Below, one piece after another: positions 51,998-60,883 of a stretch of 64,000 bases of DNA. This DNA is from CAZNXJ01 sp964577115 (GTDB taxonomy: Bacteria; Planctomycetota; Planctomycetia; Pirellulales; Pirellulaceae), in the NCBI GenBank assembly GCA_964577115.1, contig CAZNXJ010000005.1, positions 1 to 64,000 on the forward strand, in the 5' to 3' direction. The position numbers and the translations under genes are program-made. The notes beneath the pieces are model-generated. The model was given only the letters and a program-made list of their open reading frames with translations, was not told where the DNA came from and searched no databases. The first letter of the stretch is position 1. Every line of letters starts with the position of its first letter.

Positions 51998-52639
51998 ATG
52001 ATCGCCATCGTCGACTACCAGATGGGCAACTTACGGAGCGTTCAAAAGGCCTTTGAACGCGTTGGGCATGCGGCCACGATTAGTTCGAATCCACGCGTCA
52101 TTGCATCGGCCGAGCGGGTCGTGTTGCCGGGCGTGGGGGCCTTCGCGGATGCAATGGCCGAATTGGAGCGGCGGGACCTGGTGCCGGTCTTGCGCGAGTG
52201 CGTCGCGTCGGGCAAACCGATGCTCGGAATTTGCCTCGGTTTGCAGCTCTTGTTCGAAAAAAGTTACGAGGACGGCGAGCATGCGGGGTTGGGGATCCTG
52301 CAAGGCGACGTCGTCCGCTTCGATCTGCCCGCCGGCATGAAGGTGCCGCACATGGGCTGGAACCAGGCCGAAATTGTGCGCCGAGCCCCGTTGCTCGAAG
52401 GTATCGCCGACGGCGCCTACTTTTATTTTGTCCATTCGTATTACGTGCGGCCTCAGGATGAATCGATTGTCGCCATCCGCACGACGTATGGGCAGCCGTT
52501 TTGCGCGATGATCTGGCGCGATAACCTGTTCGCGACACAGTTTCATCCCGAGAAAAGCCAGCAAGACGGCCTGCGGCTTTTGAAGAATTTCGCCGAATAC
52601 CATTGGTCAGCTGGAGCGTCCGAGCGCCGCGTAGGGTAG
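51998..52639 (+). CDS. hisH: imidazole glycerol phosphate synthase, glutamine amidotransferase subunit
   Basis: A 213-residue class I amidotransferase that feeds ammonia to HisF in histidine synthesis. The start MIAIVDYQMGNLRSVQKAFE is typical; the nucleophile Cys is in MLGICLGLQLLFE near 80 and the His/Glu of the triad are in TQFHPEKSQ near 192. The ATG at 51998 fits the family. hisA follows 144 bases later; hisF is not in the window. Confidence 0.94.
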   Translation: MIAIVDYQMGNLRSVQKAFERVGHAATISSNPRVIASAERVVLPGVGAFADAMAELERRDLVPVLRECVASGKPMLGICLGLQLLFEKSYEDGEHAGLGILQGDVVRFDLPAGMKVPHMGWNQAEIVRRAPLLEGIADGAYFYFVHSYYVRPQDESIVAIRTTYGQPFCAMIWRDNLFATQFHPEKSQQDGLRLLKNFAEYHWSAGASERRVG

Positions 52640-52783
52640 CTCGAACGATCCACGCTTCGGCGCGGCGCGAAGCCCTTTTGCGTGGCTTGTCACGCCACGA
52701 GCCGTGTGGCATATTGCGCGTTTCTTAACGTACCCCCGCGGCGCGGTTGCGTGTCGCGGATAGACATTTCTCCTGGCGGCACG

Positions 52784-53530
52784 ATGCAGATATGGCCGGC
52801 GATTGACCTGCGCGGCGGCAAGTGTGTCCGTTTGCAGCAGGGCGATTACCAACGCGAGACTGTCTTCGCGGACGATCCAGTGGCGATGGCGGTCCGCTGG
52901 CGCGACTCGGGCGCGGATTGTCTGCACCTAGTGGATCTCGACGGCGCTCGAGACGGACAGGCCATCAACGCGCCGGTCGTCGAAGCGATCGTTCAGCAGG
53001 TTGCGCTCCCTTGCCAGCTCGGCGGGGGAATCCGCGACGAGCAATCAATCGAGCGGTGGCTCGACTGCGGCGTTGCTCGGCTGGTTGTCGGCACGCGGGC
53101 TCTCAAGGAACCGGACTGGTTTCGCCAGATGTGCCGCCGTTATCCTGGGAAACTCGTGCTGGGTATCGACGCGCGCGGCGGGCGCGTCGCGACCGACGGC
53201 TGGCTCGAAGTCAGCCAGATCGGTGCCGTCGAGCTGGCGAACTGGTTCGCCAACGAGCCGGTCGCCGGTATCGTTTACACCGATATCGCTCGTGACGGCA
53301 TGCTCCAAGGACCCAACCTGGCGGCGCTGCGCGAGATGTGCGACGAGGTGCGGCTGCCGATCATCGCTTCGGGCGGCGTCACAACGCTCGACGATATCCG
53401 CGCGCTCGTCGAATTGGAAGTTGCCGGCTGCATCATCGGCCGCGCCTTGTATGAAGGGAAAATGACACTCGAAGACGCACTACGCGCCGCCCGCGGCGAG
53501 ACGGAGGGCGATGACGCACCTGTCAGGTAG
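52784..53530 (+). CDS. hisA: ProFAR isomerase HisA
   Basis: A 248-residue TIM-barrel enzyme, 1-(5-phosphoribosyl)-5-[(5-phosphoribosylamino)methylideneamino]imidazole-4-carboxamide isomerase, histidine pathway step four. The catalytic acids are in AIDLRGGKCVRLQQGDY near 6 and VYTDIARDGMLQGPN near 163; LGGGIRDEQSIERWL near 84 and ASGGVTTLDDIRAL near 190 are phosphate-binding loops. ATG at 52784 starts the conserved barrel. Paired with hisH upstream and followed 59 bases later by the EF-G-like gene. Confidence 0.95.
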   Translation: MQIWPAIDLRGGKCVRLQQGDYQRETVFADDPVAMAVRWRDSGADCLHLVDLDGARDGQAINAPVVEAIVQQVALPCQLGGGIRDEQSIERWLDCGVARLVVGTRALKEPDWFRQMCRRYPGKLVLGIDARGGRVATDGWLEVSQIGAVELANWFANEPVAGIVYTDIARDGMLQGPNLAALREMCDEVRLPIIASGGVTTLDDIRALVELEVAGCIIGRALYEGKMTLEDALRAARGETEGDDAPVR

Positions 53531-53589
53531 CCAGCGGCACTGAACTTACACCAATCGATTCGAACGCCGGTCGCGAAAGGGAAGCTGGT

Positions 53590-55686
53590 ATGGCGAAGGT
53601 CAAGGTCGAAGACATTCGGAACGTCGCCCTCTGCGGTCACGGGTCGGCGGGCAAGACAACGCTCGCCGACCGGCTCTTGGTCAAGACGGGCGCGATAGCG
53701 GGCCAACCCAGCGTCGACGATGGCACCAGCGTGTGCGACTTCGATCCCGAAGAGAAGCACCACAAATACTCGATCGAAGCCAGCCTCGTTCACTTCGATT
53801 ACGGCGGTAAACGCTTCCACCTGCTCGACACGCCCGGTTATCCCGACTTCATCGGGCAAACCATCGGGGCGCTCAACGCCGTCGAACTGGCGGTGATCGT
53901 CGTCAACGCGCAGTCGGGCATCGAAGTCAACACGCGGCGCGTCTTCGAAGAGGCCGGCAAGGCCGGCGCCGCGCGGATGATCGTCATCTCCAAGATGGAT
54001 GGCGAGAATATCGACTTTCCCGGTTTGGTCTCGTCGATCCAGGAGCTGTGGGGCAACCAGTGCGTTCCGCTGAACGTTCCCATCGGACACGGCCACGATC
54101 TGAAAGGTGTCGTCAGCACGCTGAAAGTGCCCGAAGATACCGCCGGTGCACTGCTCAACCCGCAAGAGATTCACGAGCCGCTGATCGAGTCAATCATCGA
54201 AGTCGATGAGGCGATGATGGAGCGGTACTTCGAAGGGCAGATGCCGAGCGACGAGGAGCTTGGCGTGCTCATCAGACGCGCCGTCACGGCCGGCACACTG
54301 ATCCCGATCGTGTGCGTCTCGAGCAAGACCGACGTGGGGCTCACCGAACTGCTCGACACCATCATCGCCTGCGGGCCCTCGCCGGCCGACGTGAAGCGCA
54401 CGGCGCAGCAAAATGGCACGGAAATCGAAATCGTTCCCGACCCGAACGGCCCGCTGATTGCTCGCGTCTTCAAAACGCGCATCGACCCGTTCGTGCAGAA
54501 GCTCAGCTTTATCCGGGTCTATTCCGGAACGTTGAAGAAAGACATGACCGTCCACGCTTCGACCGCTCGCAAAGCGGTCAAGCTCGGTCCGATTCTCAGC
54601 GTTCAGGGCGGCGAGACGCATCCCATCGACGAAGCGGGCCCAGGGGAAATCGTCGCCATCGCCAAGATGGAAGACCTGCATACCGGCACAATGCTCGGCG
54701 ATTACACGATGCCGCCGATCAAGTTCCCCACGCCCATGGTAGGCCTGGCCGTGATGCCGAAGGCGCGCGGCGACGAAACCAAGCTTTCCGCGTCGCTACA
54801 GAAGATCGTCGAAGAAGATCCGACGTTCCGCCTTGATCGCGACGCGCAGACCAAAGAGCTTGTGATGACCGGTATGAGTGAGCTGCATCTGACGATTATC
54901 CGCGAGCGGCTTCACCGGCGTGACAAGCTGGACGTCGAGACGAAGGAACCGAAGATTCCGTTCCGCGAAACGATTCAAGCGGAAGCCGAAGGCATGTACC
55001 GCCACAAGAAGCAGTCCGGCGGTCGCGGCCAGTTCGGCGAAGTGCACATCCGCATGTTCCCCCTACCGCGCGGCACGAACATCGAGGAATTCGTCACGAA
55101 GGAACGTTTCCCCTCGGCCAAGGAAAAACACTACGACCCGACGAATAACTTCCTGTGGATCGACTCGATCGTCGGCGGCGTGATCCCTGGCAACTTCATG
55201 CCCGCGGTCGAGAAAGGTTTTAAAGAACGGCTGGCCCGCGGCGTGATCGCCGGCTACCAGGTTCAGGATATTTGCGTCGAGGTGTTTTTCGGTAAGCACC
55301 ACCCCGTAGATAGCTCGGAACAGGCCTTCAAAACCGCCGCTTCGATGGCGTTCCGCAACGTCTTCCAGCAGGCCAAGCCGTGCCTGCTGGAGCCGATCGT
55401 GGAAATGTCGGTGACGGTGCCCGAGGCGAATGTTGGCGACGTGTACAGTGATATGTCGGCTCGCGGCGGGCGCGTGCTCGGCAGCGACGCCGCCGGTGGT
55501 GGCTTCCAGACCGTGCGCTGCACCGTGCCGCTCCGCGAAGTGACCACCTACGCCCGGACGCTCTCGAGCATGACGGGTGGGCAGGGAAGCTTCCACATGG
55601 AGTTCAGCCATTACGATGTGATGCCTCCGAATGTCCAGCAAGAAATCATGGCGAAAGCCAAGCTGGAGGAAGAGGAGGAAGAATAG
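53590..55686 (+). CDS. elongation factor G-like GTPase (EF-G2 type)
   Basis: A 698-residue translational GTPase with the five-domain EF-G layout. The P-loop is CGHGSAGKTTLADRL near 15. It departs from housekeeping EF-G in key places: the switch I region reads DFDPEEKHHKYSIEAS (50-65) in place of the ERGITI sequence; the G3 motif is DTPGYPDF (80-87), with Tyr in place of the catalytic His; and G4 is SKMD instead of NKMD. Domains IV and V are present (KKQSGGRGQFGEVHIRMFP, and GSDAAGGGFQTVRC). These are marks of the EF-G2/EF-G-like clade, whose role is unclear. The C-terminus is Glu-rich. A canonical fusA is expected elsewhere in the genome. Confidence 0.88.
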   Translation: MAKVKVEDIRNVALCGHGSAGKTTLADRLLVKTGAIAGQPSVDDGTSVCDFDPEEKHHKYSIEASLVHFDYGGKRFHLLDTPGYPDFIGQTIGALNAVELAVIVVNAQSGIEVNTRRVFEEAGKAGAARMIVISKMDGENIDFPGLVSSIQELWGNQCVPLNVPIGHGHDLKGVVSTLKVPEDTAGALLNPQEIHEPLIESIIEVDEAMMERYFEGQMPSDEELGVLIRRAVTAGTLIPIVCVSSKTDVGLTELLDTIIACGPSPADVKRTAQQNGTEIEIVPDPNGPLIARVFKTRIDPFVQKLSFIRVYSGTLKKDMTVHASTARKAVKLGPILSVQGGETHPIDEAGPGEIVAIAKMEDLHTGTMLGDYTMPPIKFPTPMVGLAVMPKARGDETKLSASLQKIVEEDPTFRLDRDAQTKELVMTGMSELHLTIIRERLHRRDKLDVETKEPKIPFRETIQAEAEGMYRHKKQSGGRGQFGEVHIRMFPLPRGTNIEEFVTKERFPSAKEKHYDPTNNFLWIDSIVGGVIPGNFMPAVEKGFKERLARGVIAGYQVQDICVEVFFGKHHPVDSSEQAFKTAASMAFRNVFQQAKPCLLEPIVEMSVTVPEANVGDVYSDMSARGGRVLGSDAAGGGFQTVRCTVPLREVTTYARTLSSMTGGQGSFHMEFSHYDVMPPNVQQEIMAKAKLEEEEEE

Positions 55687-56142
55687 ATGGGGGCCGTGCG
55701 GCGGGATGGCGGCGGGTGCTACCAGCCCGCCGATCGGTAGCAAGCCGTGCACCGGCCGCCGACAAATTCCCGAGTGGCAATCAACTCGCTTGCTTCCCCT
55801 GGCCGAAAGACTAAGAGGAAGCTTGATTTTGCCGATTATCGGTTCTAGGATGCCCGTGCGCTTCCGGCAGCCGACGGCAACCAGATTGCATCCTGCAGGC
55901 AACGCTCGGGTTCGGCCTTGGGAAGACGATTTCGCTCGGTTAGCCAAGGAATTCAACGTGCTCGACAACACCCCTCGCTGTGGGCAGTGCGTGTGTTGTG
56001 GCCCGGGACACCGGGCATAACAGCTTTCTCCGTCGAGCGCACGTATCTTTCCTTCAGCTTCTTCCCACCGCCCCAATCCTCGAGATTCGCTCCGGCGCGC
56101 CGCACCCGCACGGCCGTGCGCGGGAGGAGGAGTTAGCAGACC
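55687..56142. other. gap between the EF-G-like gene and cysE
   Basis: About 455 bases without a supportable gene. It has hairpins at 55710-55732 (CGGCGGG with CCCGCCG, a possible terminator of the EF-G-like gene), CCGATTATCGG near 55829, and GCCCGG (56001-56006) with CCGGGC (56011-56016). A short Cys-rich stretch (PRCGQCVCCGPGH) is encoded in one frame but has no start of its own. Confidence 0.5.
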
Positions 56143-57105
56143 ATGGCCTCGGATTTTCGCCTGAAAGAAAAATTGCCCGAGCTGACCGACCGGATTGTGG
56201 AGACATACCGCAAGGTCGGCCGCATCAACCACCTGGGGCACTGCCCACTACCGCGTTACGAAGAAATCATTGCGGCCATGGAAGACCTCAAGGAAATCAT
56301 CTTTCCGGGCTTCCGGCGCCGCGAGGGCCTGCACTTCGGCAATATCACGTACTATATCGGCGAGCTGGTGGACAGCCTGCACGACCGGCTGACAACGCAG
56401 ATCGCGCGGGCATTGCAGCATGAAGATCGCGTCACCTCGGACCAACTATGCCGCGATCTGAAAACGGACTACGAGGCCAAGGGACAGGCCATGACGCTCG
56501 AGTTCCTCGAGCGGCTACCGCAGCTGCGCGAGATCCTCGCGACGGACGTGCAGGCGGCCTACGACGGCGATCCGGCCTGCCGCACGATGGACGAGGTGAT
56601 CTTCTGTTACCCGGGGCTCGACGCCGTCACCGTCTACCGCATGGCCCACGAACTGTTCAAGATTGGCGTCCCGTTCATCCCGCGGATGATGACCGAGTGG
56701 GCGCATCGACAAACCGGGATCGACATCCACCCGGGAGCTCAAATCGGCCATCATTTCTTCATCGACCACGGCACGGGGGTGGTGATTGGCGAGACGTGTG
56801 TCATCGGTAACCACGTCAAGATTTATCAAGGCGTGACCCTCGGGGCACTCAGCTTCCCCACCGACGCCAACGGCAACCTGCTGCGGAACATGAAGCGGCA
56901 TCCGACGATCGAGGACCGTGTCGTGATCTACGCCAATGCTACAGTGCTCGGCGGCGACACAACCATCGGCCACGACTCGGTGATCGGCTCGAGCGTCTGG
57001 ATCACGCGCAGCGTCGAACCGCACACCACCGTAACGCTCGAGAAGCCCAAGCTCCGCATCCGCCCCGAAAAGTCCGAGGACTTCGAAGCGTTCTACCAGA
57101 TCTAA
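56143..57105 (+). CDS. cysE: serine O-acetyltransferase
   Basis: A 320-residue enzyme that acetylates serine with acetyl-CoA, first step of cysteine synthesis. A helical N-terminal domain (about 1-185) precedes a left-handed beta-helix of hexapeptide repeats (IHPGAQIGHHFFIDHGTGVV and IGETCVIGNHVKIYQGVTLG); the catalytic Asp/His are in FIDHGTG and the second His in MKRHPTIED. It is longer than E. coli CysE (273) and resembles the EpsC/long type. GGAGGAGGAG just upstream is a strong binding site for the ATG at 56143. No cysK is adjacent. Confidence 0.92.
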   Translation: MASDFRLKEKLPELTDRIVETYRKVGRINHLGHCPLPRYEEIIAAMEDLKEIIFPGFRRREGLHFGNITYYIGELVDSLHDRLTTQIARALQHEDRVTSDQLCRDLKTDYEAKGQAMTLEFLERLPQLREILATDVQAAYDGDPACRTMDEVIFCYPGLDAVTVYRMAHELFKIGVPFIPRMMTEWAHRQTGIDIHPGAQIGHHFFIDHGTGVVIGETCVIGNHVKIYQGVTLGALSFPTDANGNLLRNMKRHPTIEDRVVIYANATVLGGDTTIGHDSVIGSSVWITRSVEPHTTVTLEKPKLRIRPEKSEDFEAFYQI

Positions 57106-57155
57106 CTGAAGAAAACGCTCGCAGAGAAGCAACAACTGCGGAAACGGAGGAAGCG

Positions 57156-59927
57156 CTAACGCGTAACCCCCATGGCTTTCAGTTGCCGGTAGAGAAGCAG
57201 GGTGGTTAGGCCGGCGAGTGTTAAGAGGCTACAGGCGGCGCCGAGATAGAACGTCCAGGGGCGGTATTCGAAGACGACCTCGTAATCGCCCGCCGAGCGC
57301 AGGAGCACGCCGCGCATCGCGCCGTTGGTCCGCCAGATCTCGGCGGCATGCGTAGCTGCCGCTGAACGGACCGTGACGCGCCAGCCTGGATAATAGCTGT
57401 CGCTCAGCACGAGCAGGGCAGGGCGGTGTACCCGAGCGGTCACGCGGACGCGCTGCGGGTTGTACTCCACGATCCGGCACTCTTCTTCGGCGTCAGCACG
57501 CTCTTCCGGATCTGACAATACGCGCATCTCGTTCGCGACACGCTCGGGATTTGACGCTTCCACGACCGCCGTACGTCGAAGGTCACGCGGCCGCTCTCCG
57601 TCGTACAGCACCTCGCGCGCTCGGCGCTCGACCGCCGCACGGCGAAGCGGCCGAGCAAGCTCGGGCAGCACGGTTACGTCGCGCACCAGCCATGCTCTCG
57701 GCTGCGAGTCATCAAATTGCGCGACCGCAAGCGCCGCCGCTCCGTTTGCGATGCGTCGCGCCGATGGTCCCGCCGACTTGTGCTTGGCCATGAGCACATA
57801 CTCCGTCCCCCAAACCGCCCGCCACTCGGGCGACACGCGCAGCGCACGCCGCGATTCATCGCTAGCGACGCTTTGCTCGGCCGCACGCATCAGCGAGCGG
57901 AAATCGGCCAACTCCATCGCGCCGGCCGAACCAAGGAGCGACACGGCACGCGGCCCACAATCAAGGTGATACTTCGGCCAGAGCGTTTCGCGGTCCCACG
58001 CAAGAATTTCCCGGAAACGGTCCGCCGATGCTCGCCGCGACCACTCGGCCGGCCGCCAGGATCCATCGCGATACACCCGCACCGGCACTCCATCGGACAA
58101 ATCTTTGTCCTCGGACATCAGGCGGCACACCGCTGAATCGCGATCGACCGGCGGTGCCGTCGCGATCTGCCAGTGATGAGCCATCACCAGGTCGCAAGCC
58201 GTCAGTCCGACAAACCACCACGCAGCGCGACGCCGCAGCGGCTCGTAGCCCATGATCAACGCAGCTGCCAGTGCGACCAGCAGATGCTGAACCATCGACG
58301 AAATCACATCCCATCCCGCCGCGCGGATGTCGAGCGGGCCGAACACGCGGTCGGGCTCGGCATCCGCCAGCCAGCGGCTCCACGCTGATGCGAGCACCAC
58401 GGCCAGCAGCAGCCCGAGCACACTCAAAGCAATTCCGCCGCCGTTAATCCACACCGGACCGAGCCGCTGGGAAGCCGGCGCGGTCGCGGCGACTGCGGGG
58501 GTCGAGCGCCGCCGGACAAGCCCCGCGCGCCGCCGCCAGTGGTCAAAGCCATGTGCGGCGAGCAGGCTCGCAGCGCACGTGGCCAGCGCGAGCCACTTGG
58601 CGGGATAACGGAACGAGCTGTAACCGGGCAGCAGCGTCACCAGCATCCAGTAAGCTCCGCCCAGCGCGCCAAATGACGCTCGAGGCACCTTGCCTCGCCC
58701 GTCCCCCAATCGGTCCCACAGCCATCCGGCCGAGTACTCACCGAAGCTCGCGAGCACCGCCAGCACCAGCATGACTCCCCACCACCGCGCCGCCCGACGT
58801 CGTCGCATCGTGGCGAGCCCATAAAGGGCGAACAGGAAAGGCACCCAGCCGACGTACAACGACGGGTTCCACACCTGATGCTCGCCCAATTGCTTAGCCC
58901 ATCGCTGATGTACCGGGAACATGCGTCCCGACACGTTCGGCCACACGAACTCGGCCAATCGCCACGGTGGGACACTGAACCGATACACTTGCTCGTCATG
59001 CGACCGCACCTCAGGCCGATCGACTAGATTCTGTAGCCGCTGTTGCCAGTCGCCCGAACCGCGCAGCACATGCCAGATGCTGCGGGGGCCGTCGTGGAGC
59101 GTACGCGTCGAGCGGCGAGCGAACTCGAGCGAGGGAAGAATTTGCACGGCAGCCAGCAGCGCAGCGAGCGTGGCGGCAGCCAGGAGACGCGCTAGCCGCA
59201 AGTGGATCCGTCGTACCGGCGGACAAAGCGTCGCGCGGTGCAGCAATCTACGGCGCCGCCAGCTGACGAGTCCCCCGTAGATAAGGGCCGCGATCCCGGC
59301 ATGATAGGCGCCTTGCGGATCGCCGCCGAGCACCATCATCGCCAGCGAGAAGGCGAGTAGCACGAGCCACCGGCTTCCTTGACGTTCGACAGTGCGCGCC
59401 ACGGCCACGAGCACAATAGGCAACCAACTCGCCCCGACCAGGTACGGTGGATTGCAGTACTGAAACAGCACGTAGCCGCTCAGCGCATACGATATTCCGG
59501 CTAGCGCCGCGGCCGCCGGCGAGTAGCACCAGATCCGGGCCGCCGCGTACAAGGTGCACCCGGCCAGCAACAGGTGCGCGACAACGTACAGCGTCAAAGC
59601 GCGCTGGACGTCAATTGGCAAAAAGAAAAGAAGCTGCAGTGGATACCATACGGCCGCCGTGCTGTCGGCCATCAGTGGCTGCCCCGCGTTCTCGTACGGA
59701 TTCCACAGCGGGACGCGGCCCGCTCGCCACTCGTGTGCCACCAGTTCGTACAGCGGGCGGTAATAATGAGTGACGTCGCGGAAGGCGAGCGTTCGGCCGG
59801 CGAGCGCTGGTGCGAATAGAACGAGCAGCGGCAGCAATAGCGCGGCCAGCCAGGGTGCCGCCCGCAACCGGCGTCGGAAGCGTTCCGTAGTGGGAATCAG
59901 CGCGAAGGCTCCGGCGAAGACATCCAA
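57156..59927 (-). CDS. YfhO family polytopic membrane protein
   Basis: A 923-residue membrane protein with about a dozen transmembrane helices in the first two thirds and a soluble region near the end. The start of the fold (TLAFRDVTHYYRPLYELVAH) and the NPYENAGQPLMADSTAAVWY segment near 75 are typical of YfhO/GT-C-like proteins, which flip or transfer sugars on lipid carriers. The C-terminal part has the usual YNPQRVRVTARVHRPALLVL and DSYYPGWRV strings, then one last membrane helix (YLGAACSLLTLAGLTTLLL). Substrate unknown. It is alone on the minus strand between cysE and atpC. Confidence 0.8.
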   Translation of the reverse strand: MDVFAGAFALIPTTERFRRRLRAAPWLAALLLPLLVLFAPALAGRTLAFRDVTHYYRPLYELVAHEWRAGRVPLWNPYENAGQPLMADSTAAVWYPLQLLFFLPIDVQRALTLYVVAHLLLAGCTLYAAARIWCYSPAAAALAGISYALSGYVLFQYCNPPYLVGASWLPIVLVAVARTVERQGSRWLVLLAFSLAMMVLGGDPQGAYHAGIAALIYGGLVSWRRRRLLHRATLCPPVRRIHLRLARLLAAATLAALLAAVQILPSLEFARRSTRTLHDGPRSIWHVLRGSGDWQQRLQNLVDRPEVRSHDEQVYRFSVPPWRLAEFVWPNVSGRMFPVHQRWAKQLGEHQVWNPSLYVGWVPFLFALYGLATMRRRRAARWWGVMLVLAVLASFGEYSAGWLWDRLGDGRGKVPRASFGALGGAYWMLVTLLPGYSSFRYPAKWLALATCAASLLAAHGFDHWRRRAGLVRRRSTPAVAATAPASQRLGPVWINGGGIALSVLGLLLAVVLASAWSRWLADAEPDRVFGPLDIRAAGWDVISSMVQHLLVALAAALIMGYEPLRRRAAWWFVGLTACDLVMAHHWQIATAPPVDRDSAVCRLMSEDKDLSDGVPVRVYRDGSWRPAEWSRRASADRFREILAWDRETLWPKYHLDCGPRAVSLLGSAGAMELADFRSLMRAAEQSVASDESRRALRVSPEWRAVWGTEYVLMAKHKSAGPSARRIANGAAALAVAQFDDSQPRAWLVRDVTVLPELARPLRRAAVERRAREVLYDGERPRDLRRTAVVEASNPERVANEMRVLSDPEERADAEEECRIVEYNPQRVRVTARVHRPALLVLSDSYYPGWRVTVRSAAATHAAEIWRTNGAMRGVLLRSAGDYEVVFEYRPWTFYLGAACSLLTLAGLTTLLLYRQLKAMGVTR

Positions 59928-60131
59928 GGCGCGAAATTGAGTCGTTCGCGCTCGTAGAGTTTACGCCAAGTCGGGACCGCGGGCGCGATCCCGGGCGACG
60001 GCCGATCGTCCCCACCCGAAAAACGGGCAAAGACGGCTCATGCGGCGTGGGGCGCACAGCCGAAGTAGAGGATGAGGCATCAGAGGATCGTTCGATGCCA
60101 CCCGCCGATCCGCCCACCCCAAGGCGCTGCG

Positions 60132-60371
60132 ATGACCGCCCGGCCCACCCCGACGCGACTGGTCGGATTTATTGAAATGGACTCGGACCACGAGCCGCCT
60201 GAAGGCTGGGAAACGCTGGTCGAGACGGCGTGCGGCCGGCTAGTGCCCGCCGCCGCGCCCGGCCGACCGGCCCGAGCGCGCTGTCGCACCACGCGGCTGC
60301 TCGCCGACATCAACCGGCTTTGCGACGAGCTACAAGTCGAGTACGAACGGGCTCGCCGCCAGTTGGAGTAA
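60132..60371 (+). CDS. small hypothetical protein
   Basis: A 79-residue frame starting MTARPTPTRLVGFIEMDSD, with a GWETLVETACGRLVP core and a C-terminal helix (TRLLADINRLCDELQVEYE). It has a better residue mix than nearby accidental frames. No family is recognised and no strong binding site is visible. It is the only plus-strand frame between two minus-strand genes. Confidence 0.4.
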   Translation: MTARPTPTRLVGFIEMDSDHEPPEGWETLVETACGRLVPAAAPGRPARARCRTTRLLADINRLCDELQVEYERARRQLE

Positions 60372-60475
60372 CACCATTTAGCGTTCCGCCCCATCCGCCG
60401 CGCCTGGCGACGCCTTCGAGGGAACGACGCCAAGCGACCGCGTGCCAGCATCCTAAGCTGTGTGTCGCACGTCGC

Positions 60476-60877
60476 CTATCTCACGGCCCGCTCGGCGGCG
60501 CGAATCTGGGCGCGTGCACGAGCCACAACCTGCTCGCGCTGACGCAGCGCGTCCTCCGTGGGTGCTCGGCGGTGCGTCGCCGCGCGTAGCGTCTCGCGAA
60601 CCTCCTCGAGGTTGATCTGGGACACGGGCATCGCCGAGTTCGTGAGGACGGTCACCACGTCGTTAACGACCTGCACGAAGCCGCCGTCGACGTAGTAGCG
60701 CGTTGTTTGCTCGCCGGTCTTCAACCGCAGCTCGCCATACCCCAGGCGTCCGATCATCGGCGCATGGCTGGGCGCGATCCCCAGTTCGCCGTCGTATAGC
60801 GGCACGACGACGAAATCGCACTGCTCGTCGAGCAGCGTCTCTTCGGGGGTTACGATGACACAATTGATCTTCGCCAT
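60476..60877 (-). CDS. atpC: F-type ATP synthase subunit epsilon
   Basis: A 133-residue central-stalk subunit that couples the rotor to the catalytic head and inhibits ATP hydrolysis. The beta-sandwich carries CVIVTPEETLLDEQCDFV and the GELGIAPSHAPMIGRLGYGE signature; the C-terminal part has the usual helices (REQVVARARAQIRAAERAV). It starts six bases after the atpD stop, last gene of atpA-atpG-atpD-atpC. Confidence 0.93.
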   Translation of the reverse strand: MAKINCVIVTPEETLLDEQCDFVVVPLYDGELGIAPSHAPMIGRLGYGELRLKTGEQTTRYYVDGGFVQVVNDVVTVLTNSAMPVSQINLEEVRETLRAATHRRAPTEDALRQREQVVARARAQIRAAERAVR

Positions 60878-60883
60878 GGGGGC

